From NCBI GenBank assembly GCA_037893225.1, contig JAZGUH010000541.1:558001-622000 (forward strand): DNA of 64,000 nucleotides. Direction: 5' to 3'. Of this stretch, positions 1 through 12,902 are shown piece after piece. This DNA is from Hippasteria phrygiana (Eukaryota > Echinodermata > Asteroidea > Valvatida > Goniasteridae). The notes under the pieces were generated by a model that ran no database searches, had not been told where the DNA came from, and saw nothing but the letters and a program-made list of their open reading frames with translations. Both the position numbers and the translations under genes were made by a program. Position 1 is the stretch's first letter, and each line of letters begins with the position of its first letter.

Positions 1-3000
1 TCGTATTGTTTCTCGGAGAAAGAGTGGTTCAATTTTCGTTGACGGCGATTAAACCTGGCAATGAGATATACAACTGTCGACACGTCACTTTCACCACGGC
101 CTTAAAACCTCACACTGGCCTCGTTACTTTTGCTGACATTTATTCTGAAATCAATTAACAAGATGTGATAAATTCAAGCTCATCATGCCATCACCTGGGA
201 AAGACGGATTATGAGCAGTTATTCTACCGTAACATTACTACAGACGTCGTTAGAAAACAAAGCACGTAATAACTACTCACATGACGTTTGAGCGGCCCAG
301 TAGAGCAGACTGCACGATAAAAAGAACACTTATCGCCCTGAAAAATGTCATGGCTACTCCGCAATATAATTCCATTCTTCGCGACTTTTTGCGGCAAAGT
401 TGCCCGAGACTTTGTCGACGTTTACCGCTCTTTGCCCTTCACGCTACTCTGGCGATTTTGTTCCTCAACCTAACCCCACGTTACCGTTCCAACGCCGATG
501 GCTAAATACGAGCACTGTGTTGTCCGCGTTTCGATTAGCGAAGCCGGTGCAATCTCGGCAGGCAGTGAGTTGTCCAAACACACTCCATGATTGGCTGGGC
601 TATGTGCGGTTTTCTCTAACCCAGTATACCTCTAAAAAAAAAAGGCATTCCACTCGGCGCGCCGTTTGCTCCGAGGGGCGATCAGTGTTTTTGCCCGGGC
701 TGGGCCCCCTTTGTGGACCCGTGTTTGGCCTGGGAAAAGTCGGAATTCACGCGGCTTTGTTCGACCGCAAAGACTGGGGTGCCGACAGTGGGGGACCCCG
801 GAATACTTGTTTGCATAATTATTATGGGTCTACCTATCCACTCTATGTGGCCCACGGGGATATTGTTTCAAGAGGTGTCAGGCAACACACGACTAATTAA
901 GATAACTGCAACATGGACAAGATGACTGGGTTTACACCGTCTGCATTCCAAAACAACCGTTTGACTTCTTCCGATTTTGTAAACAACCGCCGTAACGATT
1001 TTCAAAGTTAAAGTTGCTGCAAAGTTTATGCTGGAAAAGGGTATTTGAGTAATAGTGGACATTTCTTTTTATGAGATAAAAGTTTCGGGGTCGTTATTAG
1101 TAACGTAAAAGAAATTCAGATTCAAATTTTAGTGCACTGCAACATTTACCGTATTAGTCGGAAATGGCCATGAAGGGACGGGTATTCCGAACAGTTGTAG
1201 ATAACACGACAAGCCATGTCACATCCGATGACAACATAAAAACAAATCGTCACATGGATAACCCATTCATTTGTTCTCGGATGCCTGTATTTTGCTTTAA
1301 AGTACCGGTACATGAATAAGTCACCGCATGAAACAGTGAAAAGAAATTATTTACGCAAGCGACGTCCAAGGGCTAGGCTGTTAAGATAGATCAACCCAAA
1401 CCAAACAGATTTTTTTTTAAATCCAAAATTACATTTTCACCTTGGAGACGAGCGAATTTTAGCCATGGAATTGTCCTTATAGTCGATCTCATGGATCTGT
1501 GCCTGAATTATTTCACGTTTCTACTATACATCAGGGCCTAAAAATTATGTTTGACTTCTGGTGAAAAATCAAGCAAGTATAGACCTGAAATGGGGGGGGG
1601 GGGGGGGTGTAAAAACCCTTCCCCTCTGACACAGAGGCAGTTGTAAATTTAATTTCTGCATCAGCTATTCAGCATCAACTTTACCCCCCCCCCCCCCCCG
1701 TGGGCACGCCCTCCCCTTCTCGTACCACACCACGAGTCATCAACCTCAATGAAATTTCTCGCGCTATGGGCTTCACTTTTTTTGTCAACGAGATGTTGCA
1801 CCTACCCACCGCCTTCCTTTATCCGTACCTGTAATAGCAAGTTTACTCGCGGCTTACTGCCTCCTAAAAGCGGCTTAATTAGCCAGCTAAATCGCCAAGA
1901 AGGACCGTACGCTGGCCTTTGAAGCTCTCGCCCGGGCGGGGTAACCCTCAATTAAATCTAGCCGGGTCTTATCACACCTATGCGGTTCGTCTCAACCCGC
2001 ACTGGAGCACCGAGCGAGCGGTGATGCTCTTTTTGGGGGTTGTGGATCCAAGATTGTTCGGCAATTGTTAGGTCGTTGTCAGGAGACAATCTTAGCAAAG
2101 GCAAACTTCATAGACGGAGGTGGAAGCCCAATCGACGACTATTTGGGTTCACCGTGTATTTAGACTGCAACAATCACAAAAGCCAAGAACTTTTCACAAT
2201 GGACCCGGAAGCCATTATATCTTTCTCGAATTATTTATTCCCAAGCTGTCGTAATTGGAAACAAACACAATGTGTACAAATGAAATGTTTAACAATTTGA
2301 TCTTGTAACTTAAATAGATATCCTAATAGGCCTAGTAACGACGATACATTAAAAAGACATTCCTGAAAGAATTCCCAGTACTTTATGTTAAATCAAATTA
2401 TCTTATTATACTTCTGCCGTATGTAGTTTGATATCAATATTTCAGTTCCCATCAGTTTCAAATTTCTTGTCAAATCTCGTAGATGCGCGAGACCGATTAT
2501 TGTGATCCCTAATTATGATTTTTGAAAATGATAATAGAGCTATGAAATATTTCGAAATGCGTAAGATGTAGGCATGGAGTGGTTTATCTAGTTCAGAGGA
2601 TACAGGCTTGCTCCCCTTGTCTCTTTTCTCATTAGAAATGTTAGGTTCTTTTTACTGTAGCAAAACGGTGCTGCGAATTATGAACTGAATGCCGCTGTTT
2701 GTCTCGCCTAGTGAGTAAAAATTATCGTCGCATTTCAGGCATCGGTCGTCGTGTCTTGTCGCCATAACAAGATGGATTGTAACTTCCGCAAGCCATCTTT
2801 GCGTCTTGTAGTCACATCATTATGCAGTGTTACAGAAATCCTGAGCATCGTTCGCAAAGTCATTGCTATTTTGTCAGACACATGTCAGCAAGAGTGCACT
2901 TGCTAACAGTACGCTTGTTGTATGTAATGTGAAAGGTAACAGTTTTAGAATCAAGACTGAAGATTTGAGGAGAGTTTTCCCCCCTTAGAAATAATAACTC

Positions 3001-5153
3001 CTGCAAACCATTGTGTTACTATTGTGTTTTTACGGACGGGAAGGCCCAGCATCTTTATTTGGGTGAGGATGGGCACACAAATGTAGGCCTAGGGACGGTT
3101 CCAGACCGGAAGAAATAAGGGAACATTTTCGTATAATGTTTGATTTTGTTGAATGTCCATAGGCCTATACCGTACATGTACATTTTCCGATGGAATTTCC
3201 ACGACCGAATACAATTGAGAGTTGAAAATTTTTATTTCTTTTTTGGGGGCGGGGCTTTCGGGGGTGTTGCTATAGCGTCACCTTGTCCCACGTAGAACAA
3301 TCCCATCATGATTACTTGCATTTCAGGGATAAGAGTAGAAACACCTTTTGTGAAAACGAAAGCCAAGAAAACTCCAAAGGCTGCATGCAACAACTTCTTG
3401 TGTTTGTATAGGGCCGACATGTACACGCTGAACAAATTTAGCCTTGAAAGTCTGTTTTGGCAGCATAACCAACTGTACTCAGCACGATGTGGAGCAGAGG
3501 GGTACCCCCCTTTTGTCCCTATATACCCTATACACACTTCAGACTATTGTTACCTAACACATCCCCCTAGACATCTTAAAACAATTCCTGAGATTCTGGG
3601 AACACAATGACCAACACAAAAGAGGGGGGTTCCCTCTGCCCCATATCGTGCATCATTATGTATACAAACGGCATTAGAAAACTGACCAAACCTGAGACTT
3701 ATCGTATGATCTCATAAAAAAAACTTGAAGCCACGTTTGCCAAGTCTTCTGACAAAACAAGTCAAGCCTTCATCCGTTGTATTTATAAACTGACAGATTG
3801 TTTGAAAAAAATGGTCTGGGGAAACTGTTCACTTCTTATAAATAATAAAGCTTCCATTTGACCGAACGGCCGTCACAAAACAACGTAGTAGCGCCCTGTG
3901 CTTCATATTACGCGGGAAATGATGAAATTGGTGCCAGAAGCTGTACATGACCGATTAGTGGGAAAAATGGCGGGAAGTCACCCAAAGCTGTCCCACCTGG
4001 CTCGGCTGTTAATAGTCATGGAGGTGCGCCCTGGGAAGACATGATTTATAAAGCTGCCCAGGCGTTGCACCTTATGAACCCATTGTTAAAAAATAGACAC
4101 AGAAATGGACTGAAACGATTACAATCAGAAGCGAGTGTGGCCTGTATTTGATTATCGGTGTAGTGGGAAAATGGGTTTCTTTTTTATAGTTCTTTTGTTC
4201 CAAGTATATCAGGTTTGAAAACAAAACATACTGTTTTCATAAACGCACACGACATACTTTAAAGGAAAATTTCCTTTCAGATCTTTTTTGTTAAACTTGC
4301 GATCTTTATGTTTTCAGCCTCTCTGTGCCGCATGGCGAAGCTGAGGTTGTTTTCACCAGAAGGGAAAGATCAATTTAACTTCAGATATTTTTTTCTCTGA
4401 GTTTAGAGTAAACTCGTTTCAAATTTCCATCAAAGATGTGTTTCGGAAGGAATGGATTTCTGATGTTTTTGGCCTATTAGATTGAGCTGTCAGTTTGAGT
4501 CAGTTAACTAAACATCGGAAATGCCGGAGATTTTGGCGAACTTCCCATGACGCTTGGACCACAAACTTTGACACCACTGTTTGAATGGGTCGCCAGTTTC
4601 TGGTTTAAAAAAATCTGAAACAAGTAGAAAACAGTAGTCTGGAGATTGTAACCGACTCCTCCTGTACAATGCACTACCGAGTTTTATTTTCCGTCAGTTT
4701 TTCTTCCATAGCCGTTTACATCTTGTTAAATTGCACCATAAACTGCGGTATTTAATTAACACCATGTGGTATACCGCATGGTATAAATTCAATACCACGG
4801 TGTAGTAAATTGGTATTTAGCTTATTACCTATCTTAGTACACGAATGAACCATGATATTGACCTTACCTTACCTGCCTGACAACGTCATAAAAAATCCCA
4901 AAGGGGATGTATTCCTTGAAGCATGTCTCGAAAACTGTCCCGCCTTGCGAGTTCATCGTCGTTTAGAGAGTTCATCCAAATGCTGAATCATCTATGTCTA
5001 CTTTAAAGGGACACATTGCTTTGGATTTTGCGATTTGGGCTATAAAACTGAAATGGATATGGTTGGGAAGCTTTTATTAAAGTAGAATATAAAGATTCAC
5101 ATAACTATCCCTTCAAATTGCGTGGTTTTTGTTCAATTTCGTGACAAATAACG
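1..5153. other. Non-coding AT-rich DNA, no gene recognised
   Basis: The open frames here are short, overlap one another on both strands and match no family I know. Apart from the G/C runs at 1592-1699 and long A or T runs I see no repeat, RNA gene or exon with convincing splice sites. Distant exons of a gene with large introns could be missed. Confidence 0.6.
1592..1699. repeat. G16 and C16 runs bounding a 108-bp segment
   Basis: A run of 16 G (1592-1607) and a run of 16 C (1684-1699) face each other. Each is followed or preceded by a short complementary extension (GTGTAAA and TTTAC), so the segment could fold as a hairpin. It may be a small foldback element whose ends have expanded. Confidence 0.6.
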
Positions 5154-5200
5154 GTCCGCCATTTTGTAGAACCAATGTTTGACTCCACAAAATGGCGGAC
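5154..5200. repeat. Hairpin with 14-bp perfect arms
   Basis: GTCCGCCATTTTGT at 5154-5167 is exactly complementary to ACAAAATGGCGGAC at 5187-5200, with a 19-base loop. The arm contains a CCGCCATTTT word that also occurs near 6998 and 8003 and resembles the YY1 binding core; that reading is speculative. Confidence 0.6.
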
Positions 5201-6068
5201 TGTGTTCACCAGTCGTATTTCCAGTCGCAGCTGGTTGAAGTACGTTCTGTTGATCCATTTTGATGTACTGTGGCACGGTGCGTAGCACTGGCGATATGTG
5301 TCGCGAGGTAGAGAATGGTACCTGGCGATCATCAGATAGGTTTACAGGGCCACTGGCTGCGGCGCCAGCCTAAAGACTCTTACAGTGTATTTTGCGCATT
5401 ATTTAGACGGTGGTATTTACTACTGGAAATAAGTCAATGTTTCGCGGGTCAGATGTCAGGGGTCAGAGGCCAGTTTTTTGTTTTGTAATCACAACTCACT
5501 AATTACAATACATTATACATGCTTCTTTGCATGAACAACTCTTATAAAAGATAAGGAACATTTCCAAACAGCAAAATTTCATGACATCTAAAGGCAATGT
5601 GTCCTTTAAGTGCATGGGGAGTTGATGGCTTTCGTGAAGAAATAAGTCAAATTGAAAGGGATCATGCAATACCGTGCGATTTTTATGACATGGATACATG
5701 TAGGGCAGAGTCATTTCCATGTTATCATAACTTGTCCCTTAGGCCTATAGCAATTCCAGGGAGTCATTGCTGTGGTTTCATGTGAATGACAATTTTCATA
5801 TTTATAAGTCAAAGCATGACGACACAACAGAGGCACAACAGTGGTGACCTCGTAGCGCTGTGTACAAAAAGCAAACATTCTTTTTTGTACATTTTGAAGG
5901 AGTTTCTATGTGTTTTGATTTATTTCAATATGAAAAGCTGGTTTTGGAATATGCATTTCTTCAGAATCATTGTTCATTGGATATTTTGGAGGAATATTTT
6001 TTGTACATTGGGCGAGGAGTTCTTTCTATTACCAAAAGAAAACACGCCCTCTTGCGTGAGTGAACTGG

Positions 6069-6214
6069 AAAGATTTTAAAAGAATTGTCCGCCGCCACCT
6101 TGTGTTTGTTTTTTTATTCAAATGAAAACAAAGATTTAGATCGTGCTTGTATTATCGTAAAAACATTGTTATTATGACCGAGGTGTGAAAACAATTTGAA
6201 CTGGATATTGATTG
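6069..6214 (+). repeat. Dispersed repeat, copy 1 of 4
   Basis: The block reads gattttaaaagaattg, then caaatgaaaacaaagattta, and ends in gtgtgaaaacaatttgaact followed by ggatattgattg. The same words in the same order recur at about 13970-14072 and, in part, at 39750-39866 and 56742-57035. The family is not one I can name; a SINE or the 3' end of a LINE are possibilities. Confidence 0.5.
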
Positions 6215-7388
6215 CGTTGTTCCTTTAAAACACACAGATATGTACAATCTTTATAAACCAGACAAACTGCGGAAATGTATGGTTCAACTGTAGCTGCCGA
6301 AAATAGATTCGGAATGTAGTAAGATCGATCATTTGTACTCTGGAGAGGGTCCCACTTGAGAGTGCCATCACCCCATGAGGATACGACCACAGTGTAACAC
6401 CTTTTCATACCACCCGTGTTTTCTATTGGCCTATTAATTTGTAACGAAAACGACTTCTTGATCGTTTCACAGGGTGAACTAGCCGGGGGTATACCGCTGA
6501 GGTTGTGGCGGTAAAGACTGCGCGGCACCGGTCAGTAATGACCTGGGGACGGGTTGTGACTTGTGAACCAGAGCCTGCGGTCATCAGTGTTATTTTGTCC
6601 TCATTTCCGTTCTAATGTTGGTGTAATTTTTCTCGGACCTCCAGTTGTTGATGCCATAGCGATACAACGCATGCTGAGCCCGCCCGAGACAAGTTGCCTG
6701 CAATGGTTGAGATAGTGATTTTTGCAGATGTGATTTTTGGTCAATACCCGTGTGAGACGTTCGGTCGCTTGTCAGAAATCAGAGTTTCCTCGCTTATTGC
6801 ACAACACATATCTTTTTCCCCAAATGAGATGGCATTGGTAATTCCCTTAGTGAATACACAAGGATATACAATACTACACTATAGGCCAGAAACGGATTCA
6901 TTTAATGCCTCGCCCTTTTTTCAAGTAAGGAAGGAGGGGACCCGCACCTTTTCCTTTTTTTTATTATAATTAGATCATGTCAGGCAATATGTTCCAATAC
7001 GGCCGCCATTTGTTTTCAAAATGGCTTCTATGCCGACAGCAGAATCAGCCAATTCGATCAAAACATTTTTTGTATGGAAGTCGCTCACTACAAGGCTAAA
7101 AGCCACTCTAGGTAAAGGGCTACAACAAAGGTGGTGGGGTTGGCCACATTGATCGAGAGATTTGTTTTCTCCTCCTTTGCATTTTTGTATGGATATATTT
7201 GGAGAAAATACATGAAAGAACAGCCTCTAAAAAGGAAGCTGGTGAAGACGTTAAAAAAAAATTTCGGATATCCATTATAAAAGCAATGACTACAATACAA
7301 ATATGTCTAACATTTAAAAACGTAATCAACTGTACGTTACACACTTAAATGGATATTATATCAGCTACACGTAAATAAAATACTTAGG

Positions 7389-7418
7389 CATACATACATA
7401 CATACATACATACATACA
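7389..7418. repeat. CATA microsatellite
   Basis: About seven consecutive copies of a four-base CATA unit. Confidence 0.9.
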
Positions 7419-9966
7419 CCAGGCCTTTTGAAAAAAAATGTGCCAGTTATCTGGTGCTTTTATTCATGTTATTTTGGGAGTTCACTTGACTCTTGTCTAT
7501 AAGCAGAGCTCGAATAGTTTAACTGGAGCATAACAACCAACCCAGCCACCCTATGGGACATGACGAGACGACCCAGTAGTCCAGACACGGGTGTCTACAG
7601 TCATTAAGCAGACATCAGACAGCTGCGCTCATTTCACCATGCGCACGAAAATGAAATCATATTGCCAAGGGGTGCTTACCAAGACATAGGTCTGCACAAC
7701 AAATTGTATGTCATGAGCAGCAGACGCATTAATTCCGGAGTATAGGAGTCCATAATGACATATCAATGCGTGAAGTTGTAAACGTCAAATAGGCCTATAT
7801 ACTCGGAATTAGTGCTTATGCTGTTCGATCACTCAAACACCATTTTTTGCAGGTACCCACTGCACGGCAACGAAAGCTGTTTAAAGCAATCTTTAAAATA
7901 GAAGCTGACCTCAAAACCATGACCTCTAGGCATACTGTAGGAGCTGCGCGATGACCAACGTTTATCACTGAGAACACCGTGTCATTAAATTATGTTCGAA
8001 ATGACCGCCATTTTGGAACGTCACGTGTCAGTAAGGATTACCTTTAACTGGCCGCTGCCTATGACGTAGCTGTTTAACATGTTCTTCTGAATGGCTGTTG
8101 TATAACTTGCTTGCAATATTTCGTATCTTTTTTTTTCTGAAATAAAAGGAACTCCTCGAGCGGTACTTGTCAAGATCATCAATGTACGTAGAGCATATAG
8201 TATTATATACAAGTGAAACAACAAACAAATAAATATATAAATCAAGAATTATAGGACGAGCTTTTTAAACGAAGACATATTTCAGTTGTTAGCCACTGTA
8301 GAATTGAAATCCCGTCTCTTTAAAACTTACCGCCATAAATGGACATTAACATAATGCGCAAAGTAAGCAGCGCTTATGACACCCAGGCTGCATTAAAAAG
8401 AAAATATTACAGTCACATATTAAAGATCTTGGGATCAAGCCCAATGCAAAATGCCAACTAGGTTTCTGAGAAAGAAGTTGCAAGTTCTATTTGGTGTAAT
8501 TGAGACCGATTCCGTGCATGTGGTATGATACTTGTCACAGTCTTCATGCAACCAAAGCACAAACTGATTTCGACTGGTCCCCCGGCGAGCCAAGAATGTC
8601 CCTGACATTAGAGATATTGGCCAATTATTCCATTAGTATCCGACATATTCCGTTGCCATCCAGATCTTCTGTTTTCTTTCTTGAGAAACGACAGGGTTGT
8701 GCATGTTTTCCGTCTTCTCAAATCGTAGAGCTAGCAAAAGACATGTCACTGTTTTTGTATTCATACCACTGCACCTTATTCGTTCTTCTGGGCTCAAGTC
8801 GTACCGGTACTATAGCTATCAATAGATTCAGTACTATCGAAAACAGTATGTGCTTATTCTATAACATTTGTGTACGTGAGCCGAAATACCTTTTCCACAC
8901 TCATACTCCTGATCGTACTCTATTACAAATATATACCCAAATAAATAGCCAGTAATCGCAATGGTTGCATTTTAGTTTTTATAGCCTACCCACGTATATT
9001 CGTGTTTGTATTATACTTCAACAAATTTTGCTTGAATAGTTGTATGGGCCTATGAACTCCACGTCGCAATCGAACTCCAACTCGTAATCGAGTACTCTTC
9101 TGTACCCACACCACTCATCAAAAATGCCTGTGTCTGAGTTTCAGTACTTAGTCGTATATACTCATGCTACAAAGCAACTTCTGGTGATGCCTATACTTCG
9201 TCCTACTCACTAAGTATTTTTATACAAAGTTCTTGACACTTGTGCAAGTTGTGCTCAAACTCATGTTCCAACAAAATTCTTCACTATACTTTCACTATAC
9301 TACACTTTCGCGCACACTGGACTCCTATATATATATACTTATCTAGTAGCATTTGCACTAAAGCTGATAATTTATGTGTTCTTACTTGTGTTTGTATTCA
9401 TAGCGCTGTATACTGCAAATTGTATTGATGATGTACTCCTGTTGGAGTTATTTTCCGTATGGTGGTTTATCGCACTTATAGCTTATAGTCTTATTCCTTG
9501 TTCGTTTTCTGGTACTCGAACCACATAACCTATTACCAACTTATACTCATTGCATTCTCACCTGATACACTACTACGTTGATAGTGAGGCACGCCTTAAT
9601 CAATTGGTGATTTAGGCTTCTGTGGTGTCCGTGTGAGGAAAAATAGCCTGGGGTTTAGAGCACATTTCGGCAAAACGTGCCGTGGCCGTCTTCAGGGAAA
9701 TGATAACATTTCCTGGCCGAGTTACCTCGTAAAAGAGCAGCATTTGCCATTACACTGTTATATCTTAATAGGGGCATTTTTAGCGTTTTATGGCGTTTCG
9801 TGCGCACGTTTCAGTTATTACAGAACCGGGGTCCAACATAATCGGGCGTATCCGACAACCCACCTGGCCCGGCCCCTCCAGTAAATTTATTTGAAGCCGA
9901 TCACCACGGGACCAGTGATAGGCAGAAACAAGATGGCTGTATGAGCAGAGAGGGGCCGACCGCTTG

Positions 9967-10426
9967 CAGGGTGCACCACACTAAATAGGCCAAAATGGCT
10001 GCGCCAAACTGATCAGCATAAATTGTAAACCCACGACTTTTTTGAATAATACATTTTTGGGGGTCATGCAATTGATAGATTGTGTAATTATGATCAGCTA
10101 TCATAACCTGGGGGTTCTGTGCTTCAACTTTTGTGAAGACTTGAACTTTTTTGGCTTTAAAATTGGTCCTATTTGGCTTGGCAAGTGGAGGGATGTTGTA
10201 TGAAAAATGGCAGCTAGCCGGTTTGGGAAAAACCACATTTTTAGGGGTGGTACTCTCTGGGAACAATTATCAAAAACTTCAAACGGCTACCCTGCCAAAA
10301 TTGAAAAGAATTTGACAGATTAAGATTCAAACTATAATTTTCAGCAGTGTCACAAAAACTGAGAGACTCCTGGATAAGGATTTTACACTAAGATCAATGG
10401 GAGTTTATTTAGTGTGGTGCACCCTG
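9967..10426. mobile_element. Short inverted-repeat element, family also at 54.48 kb
   Basis: The ends are exact 21-bp inverted repeats that begin CAGGGTGCACCACAC (9967-9987 and 10406-10426). No transposase is encoded in the 460 bp. The sequence read inward from the right end is homologous to 54484-54790, so this is a repeat family. I could not find a clear target duplication. Confidence 0.75.
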
Positions 10427-12771
10427 TAATGTAAAGTGTATGTTTGCAAGATGGCGGAGCACAACCCTTCTAATTACACCGACAGTAGCATATATACTAT
10501 ACATGGGCGTCGGGGGGTACTAGACATCACTCGACGCTTTGTTCAAGACCGCGATACCCAGGCATATTGTATATAGCCGCATGTTAGGACCCTTTCAGCA
10601 GGTTTCGAGTATACATTCAGTTGAGTACGACATTGACTTCGCACCCCGTCTTCTTTCTTTTTTCTCTACTTTTTTGAATTTCGGGGGGGGGGGTCCCCCG
10701 TGCCCCCTTCCCCGCGGAGCCCATGATACTATACTCATGTTCATTTGTATGCAACATTTTCATTTAATTTCCGTCATTGCTATTTGATTGTGTTCAAATA
10801 ATGTTTTTGATTCTTCCTTAGTTGTGTGAATACCCTCAGAGATTGTCACATGTAATGGAATTATCTGCGTAAATTAGTGTGACTTTTTGCGGTGTTCATT
10901 AATTTGTAGCACAGTTGCTCAGTATGACTATCATGTCTTTTTTTGAAAACAATATTGACAGATTTCGGACTGTAATTCTTGTGAACATTGCTATGTTGCA
11001 TATACCTGCGATTGTTGTCATGCATCACGATTTTCCATCAACAAGATGCATGAGGATAATGACTTTTTGTGCTCCTTAAGAAGTTGTATCACACGAAGTG
11101 GGACAGCTTCTTTTATACCCAACTTCGATTGAATACCCAACTTCAATTGATTACCCAGCTTTTATTGAACACCCTACTTCAATTGAACACCTGGCTTTAA
11201 TTCTCTTTGGTACTTGGTGGGGTCGTCCCTTTACAGCTCCATTGAGCTCGACTATGAAGCGCAGAAATAGTGGAGAACGCACAAAGAAACTGAAATCAGA
11301 AGAGAAACAGAGATGTGTATTATTATTATACAGATGGTAGGAAGAAGCCTATTGGGTGCGGTTGGCATGTCGGGGCTGCATGGTTTAATGACATCCACCA
11401 CATCCACTGGATACTCGCTATAGGTTTCATTGGTAGAACCGTGTCATGGCACCCGAGCACCATTCAGAAGATGGAATTTGCGTCGGGGATGATGTAAATT
11501 GGCACAGAGATTTTTCTCCTTTTGCCCTATCCCGACGTATATGAAGCACTGCATGCTCAGTGCTTTCCGAGACCACACCATGTTGTAGGCCTACGTACGT
11601 ACGTGGATCCCCGAGCAGGATACCAGGCAGCTGACCCGAGGTCGTCTCCCTATCAAGCCTGTGGTGAAGGCCAGTGCTGGGTCAGAATGAGAGTGCCGTT
11701 TCATGACGTCACGATGTCAGACCACACCCACTCGCACCCCAAATCGCTGGTCTTAAGGCTGAAACTTTCATCCAGTGGCGTCACAAGTCACGAGCTGATA
11801 CCATATTAATAAAAAACATTCAATCGAAATGTTGGGGGTAAATTGCTTCGATTATAGACTACGTGGTCTGGCCTATTGTATCAGCGGTTTATCTCTGTAG
11901 AACATTGCCATAACCCACTGACGGTTGTCAAGACCTTAAAACGGGTATCAATTGCACCTATAAATTTGCTCGAGTTAGTCAAACGCCCACAACACCTACG
12001 CAGGGCATTCCTTGCTTTGGTGCAAATTTCATGGAGCCAAACACAAAAACTTTCCTAAGCAAAAAATAAATCTTACTTAGTAAACACAGGTTACCAGCCA
12101 AAATTCCATGTGATTTTGTATGCTAAAAACAGAGCTGAATACCACTCACAAGCAATATAGGATCACGTGAAAATTTGGTTAATCCTGTTTTACAGAGGGA
12201 AACTTTTGATGCTTAGCAAATTTGTCTGCGTAGCAGCCCCATGGAATTGGCCCTTGGAGGTGAGCAGGCCCAAAATTATTAATCGAAAGGTCACTACAAA
12301 AGCAACCGTAAAATCCCAGGACGTATTCCTCCCTGGCCTGGTATGCTATTACGATCCTTGTTGGTGGCCGGGGGCCGGTCGGTGAGAGCCTTGTTGGGCG
12401 GTGAGGAGGCGAGGTGGAACGGGGGGACTGTTACAGTTATGTTCGCGTCTGGCACTCGGGAACACCTATAGGGATCGGAGATTAGCACCTGCCAGTCAGC
12501 CATCACTACCGGGGAAAGGTGCCTGTTACGCCGGTCTGGAGGTAGGGACGGGGCCGGTCTTTTCTCAATGCAGACGCCAGGTCATGCATCGTCGTTGCAC
12601 AGGACTATGGACGGCAGATTTACACGTAGAAAGTATTGGAACTGTACTTGTGGTGTGGATTTCCAAAACCGTGGTGTCGAATTAAAATGTTCAATAGTTT
12701 GTCCAGTATAGATACCGCGTGGTGTTAATTCAACGCCGCATTTTGGTGTGTAACTATTCAGATGGGTCCCC
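10427..12771. other. Non-coding DNA, no gene recognised
   Basis: Contains a run of G/C homopolymers at about 10682-10710, a locally repeated motif ATTGAAYACCC AACTT-like at 11108-11195 (five imperfect copies of about 15 bases), and frames of up to 95 codons with no recognisable domain. Confidence 0.5.
11108..11195 (+). repeat. Short degenerate tandem repeat
   Basis: About five imperfect 15-base units built on tacccaacttcgattga follow each other, so the local frame reads a repeating YPTSIE-like pattern. This is a small minisatellite rather than a protein domain. Confidence 0.6.
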
Positions 12772-12773
12772 TA

Positions 12774-12902
12774 CACTGTGAAAAAAGTAGCCAGATTTGA
12801 TTTGACTAAAAGTCAAACTTGCACCTGCTGGCTACAACCGGTCTTAGCTGGTAAAAAGTTTCACTGTTTTCTAGTCAAATCTGACTACTTGTTTCAAGAG
12901 TG
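12774..12902. mobile_element. 129-bp MITE, CACTGTG end, TA duplication
   Basis: The left end CACTGTGAAAAAAGTAG and the inverted right end CACTCTTGAAACAAGTAG continue into matching GTCAGATTTGA-type sequence, giving imperfect inverted repeats of about 28 bp. TA flanks both sides (12772-12773 and 12903-12904), as expected for Tc1/mariner-type insertion. No coding capacity. Confidence 0.75.

Larger units (their letters stand above)
5201..9966. other. Non-coding DNA, no gene recognised
   Basis: No frame here resembles a known protein. The longest minus frame (6172-6528) and plus frame (8500-8955, which opens with TTG) show no domain. The span holds one copy of a dispersed repeat (about 6069-6214), a CATA microsatellite (7389-7418) and a stretch from about 8880 to 9560 poor in G on the plus strand and rich in short TACTC, ACTCC and CTATAC words. 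Confidence 0.55.

Noticed and set aside
6172..6528. 118-codon minus frame with a WGDGTLKWDP segment faintly like a Cys-loop receptor exon
   Set aside because: No other receptor motif, no convincing splice sites, and its 3' part lies in a dispersed repeat.
8500..8955. 151-codon plus frame
   Set aside because: Opens with TTG, no domain, and lies at the edge of a low-complexity region.
11098..11340. Repeat-containing protein (YPTSIE pattern)
   Set aside because: The pattern comes from a short degenerate tandem DNA repeat and the frame has no conserved surroundings.
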